A DNA stretch of 64,000 bases, taken from the NCBI GenBank assembly GCA_034620365.1, contig JAQGEQ010000270.1:496001-560000 (forward strand), read 5' to 3'. The notes beneath the pieces are model-generated. The model did no database searches. It was given only the letters and a program-made list of their open reading frames with translations, and was not told where the DNA came from. The translations under genes and the position numbers were made by a program. Shown in pieces: positions 50,801 to 62,517 of the stretch. Each line of letters starts with the position of its first letter. Position 1 is the stretch's first letter. The stretch is from Pegea sp. RAD2-039 (taxonomy: Eukaryota > Chordata > Thaliacea > Salpida > Salpidae).

Positions 50801-53800
50801 AGTTGTTGAAGAAGATTTACAAGTGAAGGTACTTTCAAGTAAAAAATCCAATCTTAAAGTTGTTTTAAAAATAGTAATCGTTATATTTCATCAAATCAAA
50901 TACCTCCATACCTAACATATTCTTACCTCATATATCAATATTGTAACAAACAGAATAAATTGTTTTGTAAATTCTAAACTGAAACTAAATATTATTGAAA
51001 TAATGTTTCTGACACATTCTAATTATCTAAGCAGCTTAATCATAGTAAAAGCTGTCAAAAAATAAATAAAAAAGACCAAAAGTAATCTCGGCGACTAACA
51101 AAGCAACAAACTCTGAGCTTAAATATTTTAAACATTATTATCTTTACTACCTAGAATGTGTACACCAATAAATAAACTTCAATGAAAATTAGTTTTGAAA
51201 AATAAATTTTCTCTTAAATATCGGTGAGTAAACACAAATATATACAAGCTTGTCTGGACAAGTCCACTATGAAACTTAAGATTCAGTCATTCCTAATGGT
51301 TTCTATTTACTGACATTTATGTATTTACATTTCAACTGAGGTTGGCATGTATAAAAAGATACTTAATACAATTCTCTCTCAATTGATAACTCATTTATAA
51401 GCTACAATTGTAGACCATTGAAGTATAATTCGTACTTAATGATGATTTGTATTCACAAAGAAAGTAGCTAAGTATCAGATACTTAACAAAATGTTTAAGA
51501 ATGCTGTTCTGTTTTGGGAAGCGCAGGGTGAAAAGGTGGAGCAGGTAAATGTTGCGGTTTCAATGAATCTTTGCAAAACTAACAATGATTACTTTGCCCT
51601 GGCATGTAGTAGATGTTTAAAAAGATCTTTTGTTAATTTTGTTTCTAAATATGCTCTCGATATAGTGAATGAAGCCTTAGCTACAGTTGATTGTTTTATT
51701 ACTGGCAGTTACACGTGGCAGATATAATGAAGAGACATTATTAAAAAACCATTAAAATTTTATTTGAACATCATTTGATTACTTTTCTTAGTTTGATAGA
51801 AATATTTGAGATTATTTTAGTAACTTTTATGTTCTGTATAGGCTAGTAGAAGTAGTCTTAAGGAGTTTAAGTTCCTTTCTTTAGATTTTTATTTATTTCA
51901 TTTTTGAAGATGTCGACAAAAACCTGTTAGCTTGAAAATAAGTTTAAAATAATTGTAATAATTTTACTCTTTTCATTTTTACAAATAATATATATAAGAA
52001 CTAAAAGTGTACTTAGTTGTAATGAACGACTTTTGCTGAGAATAAAAATAGATCAATGTGTAGTTAGCTATCTTATGATATAACTTGATTTTTAATCCAT
52101 TTATAGTTTATAGTTACAAACAAAAGAAGAAATTGTTTTCAGATAAGCTACGTTTTCTTGAAGAAATTTCACATAAATATTTTCAAAATAGCTTTCAAAA
52201 AAGACTACAAATGTACACAAAAAAGAATAAAAAAAAATTGTCAACTGTTATAAACTACATTTGTTGAAAAATAATCCTAATTTCAAAAGCAGTAAACATT
52301 TTCTTAGCTGAAAACCTTCAAGCTTTTAGTATTCACAAACCATTGTTTGCTCTACTAAAAATGTTGACTTGATGTGTAAATATTTCACGAATAAATCTTT
52401 TGTGCTCTTTTGAAATTATCAGATATTGGCATTGTAAGAAATAAACTTTTTTAAGTGCCTATCTCTTAAGTAATGTTTAATTTCACTAAATAATCGCTTA
52501 TTTGAGTTTTTATGACATTCTTTTCTTCATCATTAAATTCTATTTGATAGTTTATGATAAAAGAATAATATTAGCTGTTTAAACGTATTTCTATTACAGA
52601 AAAAGTTAGGCAGGTAGCTCAATTAAAAAGTTGCAACTAGAAAAGGCATTTAATCAAATCTACTAATTACTGTATTATCTGTTTTTCAGACAATTTTAAT
52701 TTTAACAACGATTACAAATTAAATACGAATTATTTATTTAGCTTAAGTTTATATAAACAAAGAATTATTTAGCGTTTTGAGTGTTATTTCAAAGTGTTGA
52801 TTTTAAAATATTTGTAAAAAACAAATTACACTTCAGAAATATTGTATTTTTAATTAATCCTTTTTAGATAAAAGTTGTATTTTCAACTTCTAAGTGATAC
52901 AACAAACTTTACATAAATGTATTCAGTTAAATTAAATTATTTTATGTAGTTTTTGACCTTCAAACAAAATCTCTTGTTTGCTTTTTCTTAAATGATTTTA
53001 TTTCAGTCAAATAATATACAAAATATCCATTAAGCCGCTTGAAATAATAGAAATTGAAATCATGGTAATAAGTAATGACTTTTAAAAACGTATTTAAAAT
53101 TATCACTAAACTGAATATTTGTCATTAATCAATATAGATATAAAAACTAATCAAGTATCTTCAGATAAATAAAACAATTTCAAGTGTACTTTTTCGAATT
53201 ATTAATTTAAGTGAATTGTTGAAAGCAGCTTAAACTTTGAAGTTAATTAATTGGTTGTTAAACTCTTGTTGATGACGTTGAACTTTGTAATTCTGAATAA
53301 CACCAAGTAGACATCAATAGAAAAATCAGACTACTTTGATTAACTTAAATATTTATAAAAAAGAAATGCTGATTTATATATAAGATTCTATTTGTTTTTA
53401 TTATAAGAATTTTTAAAATAATATTTTAGTTGCTAAAGATATGTAATTTTTTTGTATTTTTGATTTTTACAATTTTAAAACAGAAACCGTTTCCAGTAGC
53501 ACCAAAGCCAAACTTTCTGATAAACGAGGATCTTCAAAAGTCTGACGAAGAGATACCTCAGACGATAGAAGCAAATATTGAAGGTAACATTGAAAAAAAA
53601 TAAGCTTGAAGGTGCCACTAAGAGATTTTAATTACTTAATCTTTAAGGAGGGTCTTTAGAAATATCTTCTCCAAGAGAGTTTACCAAAAGTGTCAGTTTG
53701 TTGAAAGAAACATTTGAATCACTAGAGAGAGATGAAAAGCTAAAGAGTCTTGAAGATCAGCACTCGAAGAACCAATCGATGGAAAGTGAAAGAAGCGAAA

Positions 53801-56800
53801 GCAACTCAGAAGAGGTGATCAGCAGAGAGGGGAACAGGGTAATAGTTTCATTCATCAGAATATAGACCATCTACATTTTCATTTAAATCGAAATTTTTAA
53901 AGATAAATTGTTTACAGCTTCAAATATTTTTTATTGCCTTTTATAAGATAACATCAAAAACTTTTGAAGCTTTTTAAAAGATGTTTGAAGCTTTTAAGTT
54001 TTAGTCAAGGTTGTAAGCTGTAAAGCTCATGAAAAAACTTCAAAAGTTTTTATAAGAACTTTCTAAAATCTTTTGTGTTTATTTTCATTTTTGTCATATT
54101 GTTAGAAAAGTATATTGAAAATGCTATTGAATCGTTCTTACTTCAAAACACTTTTTTATTTTATAGGTAGAGATTTACTAAAGAAAGTATAAAAATTTAC
54201 TGTTATACAAATAGCTGCAAACGCACTTGAAGCTATTAAAACATAATGAACTTTTAATTACTGTCTACACCGAGTCTGCATTCTTGTTTCTTTAAATATT
54301 TTTTTAGATATAATATATTTTCGTTTAGAATTTTTCAACGATTGCTGAAAGTCAAGATGAAAAAGATGCCCTAGAACGTGAGATTGGGGTGCTCCGGGGG
54401 CAAATAGCTCTGTTGGAACGAAACAACAAATTGTTTACAGACGATGAAAGAAGAGAACTTAAACAGGTTTTGATTAATTAAACAACAAAATAATTATTAT
54501 ATAATTTAAGAAATAATAATTCCATATAATTATGGCTTTTTGTAAAGTCAGTGGTGCAGGTATTTGAAACTTCAGTTTGCATTTCACTTAATTGTAACTC
54601 TAATAATTCATGTGCTTCTTTATAATTTGACTACAAGTATTTAAACACAAGAAGTGAGAATAATTTGATTAGTTCAAACCTTCAAAAGCATGTTGCAATT
54701 TAAAACAGTTGGCTACAAGTCGATTATCACAATCAAACTTTGAACTGATTTTTCTATCGCCAATTTGTTCAGCTTGTTGTGTAACTTAGGATCTTGAACT
54801 TGCTACAAAACGTTGCAACAATTACAAAATACAATTACAAGCGTTAAAGGAAAGCTTAGACTATGAAAAAATGGATGCACTTCGTTTAGAAGTTGACGAA
54901 AAAAATGAACAAGTCAGTATTTGAGAGTTGATATCTTCAAAAAAATAAAACTGACAATGATTAATAAGCAAGAGTGTGCTAGATTTTAAATTATACTTTT
55001 AATTTAAGAAAACAACATAAGATATATTTAAGTGTATATCTTTTACAAGACACCTGGAAATTATAGTGAAGTATTAAATGATTATTTAATATTATATAAA
55101 ATCAACAAGTACATCACAATTAATGCATGGAATTAGTTTTAAGGTAGATACACCTTTAAGGTTGACAAACTATAGAAATAATAAATTGCTCATAAAATAA
55201 TATAGAAACTTAAAACACTCAATTGCTTATTATACATTTTGCCAGCTTACCTGTAGCTTTTTATTCATTTATTCTTATGCTTTTATAATAACTGGAAATT
55301 GGATAAATTGTGAATGCTTATGTACACTTGTTTGCTTCGTGCTTTTATTATAAAACTAATAACTGATTTTATAGTTTAAAATTATCTGTAGTTCATCAAT
55401 TTCACTAGATGTAGCATTAACTGTTTTTACATAAAGTCACAAACTGCTCATCAAAGTCATTAGAAAATTTTCGGACAGATCAATATGCTGAAAGAAAATA
55501 TTCAAGAGGTAGAAATAGCTAAAAAAGAAGAAGAAAGAAAAAGGAAAATCCAAAAAGATAAAAATTCAGCTGAAGAAGAGGAAAAACAAAAGAAGTATGA
55601 ACGTCTACGTGAGCTGGAAAGACAAGCAAGAGATTTACAATATCAACTCGATGAAAAAGACTCTACAATAAGAAGTTAGTCACATGTTCAAGTAATTGTA
55701 TTTGTCAGCTTTCTACTATTATAGATAAGGAACATTTGATTGGAGATCTGAACTTTCAAATAGAACAAGTTCAACACAAGTACAATGAAGAAGTGAAAAC
55801 AATTCAAAAAACAAATCGAGAAAAATTGAGAAAAATAGAAAAAGAAAAACGCGAGCTTGAATTTAATGTTGAGGAACACAAAAACGCTATAAAGGCGAGT
55901 TTCGAATCTAAACAACTTGATTTGAATTTAATTTTAAGTTTTTAGGCGAAAAAAGCTGCTTTACATCAGAAGTCTGATTTGCTGATTGATCGAGAAGCTG
56001 AAATCTCGAAACTTGAAAATCTGGTTCAAAGAAAAGATCGAGTCATCTCGAAGTTGGAGGAAGAAATTTCTAGATTGAAAGTAAGTGGTTGTAAATTGAA
56101 AGAAGTTTACCAACATCGCGTTTATGACGTAGAGAGAAAACGATGCACTTCGAGAACGGATTGAAAAATTGAAAGCTGCTCTTGCCACCTCAGTTGCATC
56201 CGATCATCAAAACCTCCTATCTTCTCGATCTCATTCTCTCAATTACATACCTTCACTGTCATCATCTACATCTCGTTCAAGATCTCCTCCAAAATCTGCA
56301 TCTTCCAGTCCAAAGCGATCTTATCAGAGTCTTTCAGCAAAGAGCGATGGATACAGATCAGATCACAGAAGCGAATACATCTCACCTCCCAGCAGAGCAA
56401 CCAGTAGAGGGCGCTCCAGGCGATCAAGTGTTCAAAATTATGATCCTACGGATGAAGTCACTCATATGATCAGGGAAGACATTGCGGATGCTCGTCATAC
56501 TGTCGATGAAATGGGGAACCTACTCTCTGCATCAGTATCCCCATCCAGACCAAAATCTAATCTCAGCTTCCAACCTCTTGATGACTCTTTTCTTAAGGAT
56601 CACAGAGGATCAGATGGAAGTAGTTTGAGTCCAGTCCGTCGATATAAGGATTCAAATGATGAAAAGAAAAGAAGAGGAGGTCGAGATAGGAGAGTGAGAA
56701 ATTCGTCACCACATGATGTCGCAAGCGAGCGATCATCTCGTAAAAGTAAAATTAAGGAGCCGATCATCTATCCAAGGAACCATATGAAGAGCAACAAATT

Positions 56801-59800
56801 AAAGATTCAAGATTTTCTCGACACAGAGAAGAGTCCACTAAAAATCCCCAAAAGTCGAGAAGAGAGTTGTATAAAGTATCCTAGCATCAAAAAGAGGATG
56901 ATTCCTAAAAATTCTCTTTTAGATGTTAAAAGATCTTCAGATCAAAAAAAGCCTTTTGATGAAGAAGGAAAAAGAATAAAAAATAGAAAAATAAAAACTG
57001 GAAAAAAATTTATAAGAGATGAAGATAAGTTATCGATAAATCAGTCAGAAGGTGACTCAGAAGATCTAGAGTCTTTTAGATATGAAGAAAAAACAAAACA
57101 GAGAAAGTTAAAAAAAGACAAAATAAAGAAAGAAGAAGAAGGTGAAAGAACAGAGAAAAGTAGAAACAAACTCGAAATAAAACCGACGAAAAAAAGGTCT
57201 TCAGAAAAGAAAGATCTTAAAATTGGGAAAAAATCTCATAAAAAAATTAAAGATCAGATTTCTTCTACAGAATCCGAATCAATTGAATCTGAAGAAGCGA
57301 TTGAGTCTGATTCCAAACAGGAAAAATATAAGATGAAAAAGAAAAGTTCTAAAAAAATAGGAAAAGAAAAGATGGCAGATTTAAAAGATGAAAGTTTAGA
57401 AATTGATTCATCTGATGACTCTGATGACTTATTGAGTTATTCTAAAAAACTAAAAAACAAAAAAAATCAAACTGATGTTAGCAAGAAGACCTCTGATACA
57501 AAAAGTGAAGCAACCACCAAAGATATCAACAAATCCTGCTCTAGTGATGATGGTGATGAATATGATAAAGTTACTGAGATTAAAGAAAGAGAAAATTATC
57601 CCAGAATTACTAAAGACAATTCAAAATCGAAATATAACAAAATCAAGAAGCTCAAACCACGACAAAAAACAACTGAGGCTCAAGTAAAGGGCACAAAACC
57701 AAATTTAAAAGAAATAGAAGTAGTTACTTCTTCAAATTCTTCAGACTCAACAGATGATCAAGAAGATGATAAAGTTTATAGAAAAGCAAAGAAAGATCAA
57801 AAGCAAAGATCAACATTTTTATCGTCAAGTTTTGATAGTGAAGATGTTGAATCCTCTAAAAAAAATCAACAAAGTAGTTCACAAGATGATAGTGAAATTT
57901 CTCCGAATAAATCAGTAAAACCTAAAATAACAATTGAAGATGAATCTGTAGATGAAGATTCAGAGTCTTCAGATTCAAGTGATTCAAGTGATAGAAGAAG
58001 TAGAGAAGACCAGAGAAGAATGAAATTGAAAGATCAGAAAGAATCATCTTTTGCAGATCCCTCAAAAAACTTTGATAGGAAGAAAAATTCAAAAAAAGAG
58101 GAAAGCTCAAAGAAAAGATTAAAAGAATCAAAAAACAAAAACATTTTATCGCCAAAGTCTTCGAAAAAGATAAAAAATCAACAAATATGTGACGATGAAG
58201 ACTTAAAAGATAATCTTCCTGTTGAACATCTTACAGATAAAAAGCAATCAGATAAAACATTTGATCCAGTAGACATCAAAAAGGAAGATCAATCAATTGA
58301 TTTAAGAAGTGAAGCCAAGAAAAGTTCTTCAAGTGAAGAAGATTTAATTGAAGAAACTCAGGATTTGAAGCCTATTACTGAAAGTCAAATGATAGCTGAA
58401 GAAATGAATAATCTTCAATACATATCTAATGACTCAGCAGTGTCTTCAGCAGATGAAATTATTGGATCATCTTTAAAAAACTCCTCTACTTTTAATGATA
58501 CGGGTCTTGGACTCTCTTTACCGCTTCCTCGAAAGTCGGATTCACCGACGAAACAATCAACCAATCAAATAAGAGATGACACAGAGTTTGAAATTTCTGA
58601 GCTCTTTCCAGTTGAGGATTCAAAACCTATCGGTGAAATACAATCAAATGATGATGAAGACACAGTAGTTGATCTTCCAAAACTTCAAGAGTCAAAATCT
58701 GTCCCACAAAACTCTCTATCAAAGTCAAGCAATAAAGATTTGAAGAATAGAATTGATGTTGATGACCAATTAAGCTCCAAATTAAAAAAAGAATCACCGA
58801 AAGATGTCCGAAAGATCACTGATCAACCAACTCACTTGTCAGTGTCTCTAGACGACTTAAAAGAGTTGCTCCAGATCAACAAAGAAGAACTTCCCTCATT
58901 ACTTCCAGATGATCGACCATCACTTGTCCACGAGGTTACTAAAGCTCGAGCAGAAGCCAAGAAATGGTTCGAAGAGGTAACTAAATCCGACCGAGACAAA
59001 CGGGACATGAAAAGAAAAATGAAAGAAATGGAAAGTGAGTTGGATCGGTTAAGAGCAGTTGAAGAGAAGTGAGGATTCTATATTTTGCAACTAATCTTCA
59101 GAGTTTTTTCATCATCTTTTGTTGCAGTCTTTCAGCTCGAGTGAAAAGTGATGAAAATAAGGAAAAAAATCTTCAATATGACATCAAGAATTTGACTGAT
59201 GAAGCAGAAGAAGCTAGTAGAAAAGCTGAAGAAGTCAAAGAACGAAATGCTCTATTACAGGCTCATCTGCGTGATCTTAAAGATCAAGCAAAGAGTAAAC
59301 CAGCTGTGAGTAAAGATTTTCCACTTCATTCTTTATTTGAAAGCTTCAAGTCAATAAAATTTAATAAACTGGATGTCATCATCTTGTTATTCTTATCTTT
59401 ACTATACTTATTTTAAAGCCAATTAAACCAAAACTAAAGCCTGAAAGCATCAAAGAAAAACAAAAGGAAGAAAAGGAGATCGATACTTGTCAAGATGCAG
59501 ATCAAACCTTGGAAGATATTAGCGATAGCTTTGACTATATAGCAAGCAATGTGAGTAGCTTTGGTTTTTAATCTTAGAATTAAAACTAAAAAACTAACAT
59601 TTATTTTTCACTAAATCATATTTGAAACCATTTTACATTTATTAGTCCCTCATGACTTCATACTTAGATAATATTATTATTTATATTAATACTCGTATAA
59701 ATAATAATATAAATAATTTTGCTGTAGTTTGCAAACCTTGTATTAAGAAAGCATCAAGCTGAAACTAAGTTGGCACCTCAACAGGTTTGTTTATTTTCAT

Positions 59801-62076
59801 CATAATTTTTCACGAAGCGAAACTTTGAATATTTGTTGACATCTTTTTGTAGCTTTCTGTTCCTTTCTCTAAATTCTCCAGTTGCTTTAGTTTGAAAGCT
59901 TCCTTGATTGGCTTTTTTCGTTTAAATCTAAGAATCTGATCAAATTGTTTCACATTTTAAGACATTTTATCAAACAGGCAAAAGTGTCTCAGCTAAAAAG
60001 GAAGTGTTTAGAACGAGATCAGCTTCTTGCAAAACTTCTACTTAAGCTGAAGCACAAGAGAACACCCGATCTTTTATCATCAGATGCGAGAAGCGTGGCA
60101 TCATCCACTAAGACTTCTAAATTGTTGACAAAAGCTGAAAAGTTGATTAACCCTGAGGAGCAGTCGGAAGAGAACGATAGCGTCGCAGGATCGAATCCAG
60201 AAGATGGTTTGTCTCCGATTTTTAATCGTAATTAATTGAATGCTTAATTACAATTTGACCTTTTAGGGTACATGTGCCCCAAACGCCCCAATTCAGCTCT
60301 TTTACGAGCTCTTAACACTAGCTCGTCACCAAAAAGACCACAGACATCTCATCGCATCTTTGTTGCAAAAAAGGATTATATTCCTACTCACGAGAACACA
60401 TCATTGGATTTAACCGGCAGGTCAGAGGTCAGTAGTCCAACTGGTCTTCTCCCTTATTTACCTATGAAAGCCGGGGACACTGTGGTCGCAATTGGTGCCC
60501 CAGAAGAGAAAGAAGATGGACAAGTAAGTCGATGAGATGACTGAAATCTGATCTAAGGATAAAGTCTTTGCAGTTGTATCAACTAGCTGAAGTTAGAGCA
60601 AAGATTGGATTTGTTCCTTTTGGCCACTTGGTGGCAGCAGAGCAAGTGAGCGGAATGCAAGAGTTTTTAGAAGAGCGGAAATTGAAACCAGTCAAGCGAG
60701 TAAGTTGCGATGTGACGTCATCAATTATTGTCAGCGACATCTTTATCTTCAGAACACCTCTTCTGGAACAGAGAAAATTGTTGATTTGTTTAAAACGTTA
60801 TCTGATGCAAATGCCAGCATCGCTGACAAACTAAGCATGTGAGTGACGTCATCACTTACGTCATCGCGTATGATTTATGTCTGTGTTTTAAGGAGAAGTG
60901 TCACACCTTGTGTCATCTTGCCAAATCGTGCTCAAAGGTCTCAGAGCTTAGACAGGAGCAGTATTACTCCTTCTCATTCTGCTTCCAATATTCAAAAAAA
61001 GTCTCGAAGAAGAGAGAGTGAAAGATCACGATCTTCGTCAAGATCACAATATCCAGACAGGAGAAACTTACGATCTTATGATGATGAGCCAGTGACTAGC
61101 ACTCCTCTTCCACATAAGAACCAAAGATCTAAATCCAAGAATCCACCAAAGAAACCAAAAAGATTGAGCAAAAAGCATCAGCTGATTTCATCTTCTACTT
61201 CTGATCTTCTCTCAGATGATATAAAATCTCGAAGTAGATCATTAGATCGTCAAAATAGGAATCTATCTCCAGATGTAACTCTTCCAAGTCCTCCATCATG
61301 TCCAATAATTGAAAAGATTATGGGAAAAGGAAGTCTTCTTCTTAGATGGGTTCCTCCAGTTATGGATCTAGTGAGTTCCTCTAGAGACTTATCACTCCTT
61401 ACTGACCTCTGTTATTTCAGATGTCAAGGAGCAACAATATCCCAGTTGTTGGTTATGAAGTCTCTATAGACGGGGAGAGAAGAACTCAGATTTCAGGAGC
61501 TTTTACTAATCAGGTTTACAGATCAAATAGATGATTTTTAAGGATGACTAGCTGTTGGTCAACAGGCGATCATTGGAGATGTAGACTTCAGTAAAGATTC
61601 CATCATTCAAATGAAAACAGTCAGTTCTTTTGGGACTCTTTCAAGTTCTGTCAACATCCGTTTTTCTCCTTCATCTTTTAAACGATCAACTCGGCATACA
61701 TCACAATCTTCTTCAATTAAATCGGTAATAAAACTGCGACATCTAGCGACAATTCAACAAGTTGATATTAATCAGATGAGGACTCGTAAACCAAAAGCTA
61801 CAGTCCTCTACGATTACAATCCTGTGAAAGATAGTCCTTACAGCGATCAAGAAGATGAAATCTCACTAAAACAAGGCCAAATCATCTCTATCATTCATCC
61901 TGAAAGATCTGACGGCTTTTGCAAAGTCAAAGTAAAATAGTTCAGCTTAATAACCAATTTCTAAACTATTTCTAAATGATTAGAGCAAAAGATGCCAAGG
62001 ATGGGTGCCAGCAGCATTTCTAATGATGGAAGATGTCAATTCTTCAAATGTTTCAATGGTCACTTCTGATATGTAA
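35938..62076 (+). CDS. Giant coiled-coil scaffold with C-terminal SH3-FN3-SH3 (RIM-binding-protein-like)
   Basis: I joined 50 exons by GT-AG sites (one GC-AG) and frame. They total 12,663 nt with no break, about 4,220 residues, stop TAA at 62074-62076. N-terminal exons before 35938 may be missing. Architecture: coiled coil to about residue 2,545, interrupted by a few Ser-rich linkers; a disordered Lys/Ser/Glu segment to about 3,520; a short coiled coil; SH3 (about 3,745-3,835); an RS/KS-rich linker; FN3 (about 4,010-4,095); SH3 (about 4,143-4,205). RIM-binding proteins carry coiled coil, SH3, FN3 repeats and two more SH3 domains and link RIM to calcium channels. The SH3 sequences here (YDYNPVKDSPYSDQEDEISL) fit that family best. 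Length, the single FN3 and the giant basic segment do not. An alternative is two adjacent genes, but the continuous frame argues against it. No signal peptide or membrane segment is seen. Confidence 0.75.
40905..41010 (+). mobile_element. Tiny reverse-transcriptase remnant in intron 8
   Basis: Reads MSFADDVAILVVEASN, a stop, then HFKLLNEIFSFWKN. FADDVAIL is the RT catalytic-palm signature of LINE elements, followed by the usual helix. It ends just 5' of the acceptor of exon 9 at 41030. Confidence 0.6.
42140..47845 (+). other. Large gene, exons 11-26 (coiled coil)
   Basis: Exons: 42140-42235, 42311-42400, 42460-43169, 43315-43435, 43549-43714, 43769-43879, 43993-44176, 44311-44470, 44634-44796, 44869-45000, 45149-45332, 45504-45639, 45952-46039, 46256-46451, 46549-46681, 47496-47845. 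Almost all of it is heptad coiled coil, with a short linker near ALNKNSSEDVGDGIDDL and TTIRNKMLSSSTQKM. Exon 19 uses the acceptor GAATAG at 44633; the nearer TGTGCAG would bring a stop. Confidence 0.8.
48305..56080 (+). other. Large gene, exons 27-38 (linkers and coiled coil)
   Basis: Exons: 48305-48506, 48580-48708, 49499-49591, 50520-50620, 50678-50828, 53484-53583, 53648-53838, 54329-54466, 54790-54912, 55479-55674, 55725-55894, 55946-56080. Exons 27-30 and 32-33 are Ser/Thr-rich linkers (for example STKASSSTSVTDTPEAS); the others are coiled coil. The intron 50829-53483 is the longest in the gene (2.65 kb) and holds no supported exon. Intron 37 (55895-55945) has a GC donor. Confidence 0.8.
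56133..59068 (+). other. Large gene, exon 39: giant exon for a disordered Lys/Ser/Glu segment
   Basis: 2,936 nt (about 979 residues) without an intron, amid exons of about 60-800 nt. It opens in coiled coil (RENDALRERIEKLKAAL). An SR/SP-rich stretch follows (SRSRSPPKSASSSPKR, SRATSRGRSRRSS). Then comes a polyampholyte of KKSSKK, SSDDSDD and SDSSDSSDRRSRED type, and coiled coil again at the end (KRDMKRKMKEMESELDRL). The composition suggests a phosphorylated flexible tether with many casein-kinase-2-like and basophilic sites. I see no domain. Confidence 0.85.
59128..60523 (+). other. Large gene, exons 40-44
   Basis: Exons: 59128-59305, 59419-59550, 59728-59784, 59978-60206, 60267-60523. Exon 40 is the last coiled coil (SARVKSDENKEKN ... 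EVKERNALLQAHLRDLKDQ). Exons 41-43 encode acidic and Ser-rich linkers. Exon 44 starts the first SH3 domain. Introns shorten sharply in this part. Confidence 0.85.
60349..60635 (+). other. First SH3 domain of the large gene
   Basis: Split over exons 44 (to 60523) and 45 (60574-60699). It reads RIFVAKKDYIPTHENTSLDL, then LPMKAGDTVVAIGAPEEKEDG, then LYQLAEVRAKIGFVPFGHLV. The ALYDY motif is altered to AKKDY, the GD turn and GFVP are kept, and a Trp is lacking after the RT loop. Divergent but recognisable as the RIM-BP type with its insert in the RT loop. Confidence 0.65.
60753..61370 (+). other. Large gene, exons 46-47 (SR-rich linker and FN3 start)
   Basis: Exons 60753-60838 and 60893-61370. After a helical piece (KIVDLFKTLSDANASIADKL), a basic SR/KS linker (SERSRSSSRSQYPDRRNLRS, KKPKRLSKKHQ) leads into CPIIEKIMGKGSLLLRWVPP. 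That is the first strands of an FN3 domain with its conserved Trp. Confidence 0.85.
61294..61680 (+). other. Fibronectin type III domain of the large gene
   Basis: Spread over exons 47-49 (to 61370; 61421-61513; 61566-61931). Order: CPIIEKI, LLLRWVPPV (B strand Trp), VVGYEVSIDGERR (the C strand YEV typical of FN3), then IIQMKTVSSFGTLSSSVNI. Only one FN3 is visible, against three in vertebrate RIM-BPs. Confidence 0.7.
61790..62036 (+). other. Second SH3 domain of the large gene
   Basis: Exons 49 (to 61931) and 50 (61984-62076). KATVLYDYNPVKDSPYSDQE then EISLKQGQIISI, DGFCKVKSKRCQGWVPAAFL. It has ALYDY-, DEI-, GQI-, DGF- and GWVPAAF-type motifs, so it looks like a functional SH3. Acceptor TTAG at 61983 is chosen because it alone keeps GWVPAAF in frame. 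Confidence 0.85.
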
Positions 62077-62485
62077 TATCAACTTTTTCATTACTGAACT
62101 TCTCATTTCCTTTCTTTTTGCTTGAAACTGTTTATTTTTATGCAGTGTCTTCATTTTTTGACTGAGAATATTTAGTTTTTCAATTTCTCTATAATTTCAA
62201 ATTACTTTAAACAATTAGTTTAGTGAGAGTCACATAGAACTTAAATATATTGTTTAGAATTTATCAACCTTTCAATTTTTCTGTTCATGGATTTCTTCTA
62301 CATATTTTTATTTTTTGATGTTAACCTAATGTACTTCTTGCTATATCATTGTCACCTTTCAAAATGTTTTGTTGAAATTGCTTAAAAGAAGCAGGAACAA
62401 AAATTCTATGACTTGGTCATCTATTTGCCGTCGTAAGTTGTAATGTTTTTATTATACTTGTTTTTATTATTTATCGCTATATCTC

Positions 62486-62517
62486 TTAACGACTTCCTTG
62501 AAAAATAAAGTCGTTAA
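62486..62517 (+). promoter_or_regulatory. Poly(A) signal inside a 10-bp hairpin, 3' of the large gene
   Basis: TTAACGACTT (62486-62495) and its reverse complement AAGTCGTTAA (62508-62517) enclose a 12-nt loop. AATAAA at 62504-62509 spans the loop and the 3' arm. It lies about 430 bp after the stop codon. Confidence 0.5.

Noticed and set aside
51491..51727. 78-codon open frame in the largest intron of the big gene
   Set aside because: Not coiled coil, no matching acceptor or donor in phase, no recognisable domain; possibly an old transposon scrap.
35938..62076. Splitting the large locus into a centrosomal coiled-coil gene and a separate RIM-BP gene
   Set aside because: Exon phases close without a break from 35938 to 62076 and no clear terminal exon with poly(A) site lies between. 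The only internal candidate end is the read-through stop at 42001, kept as a finding.
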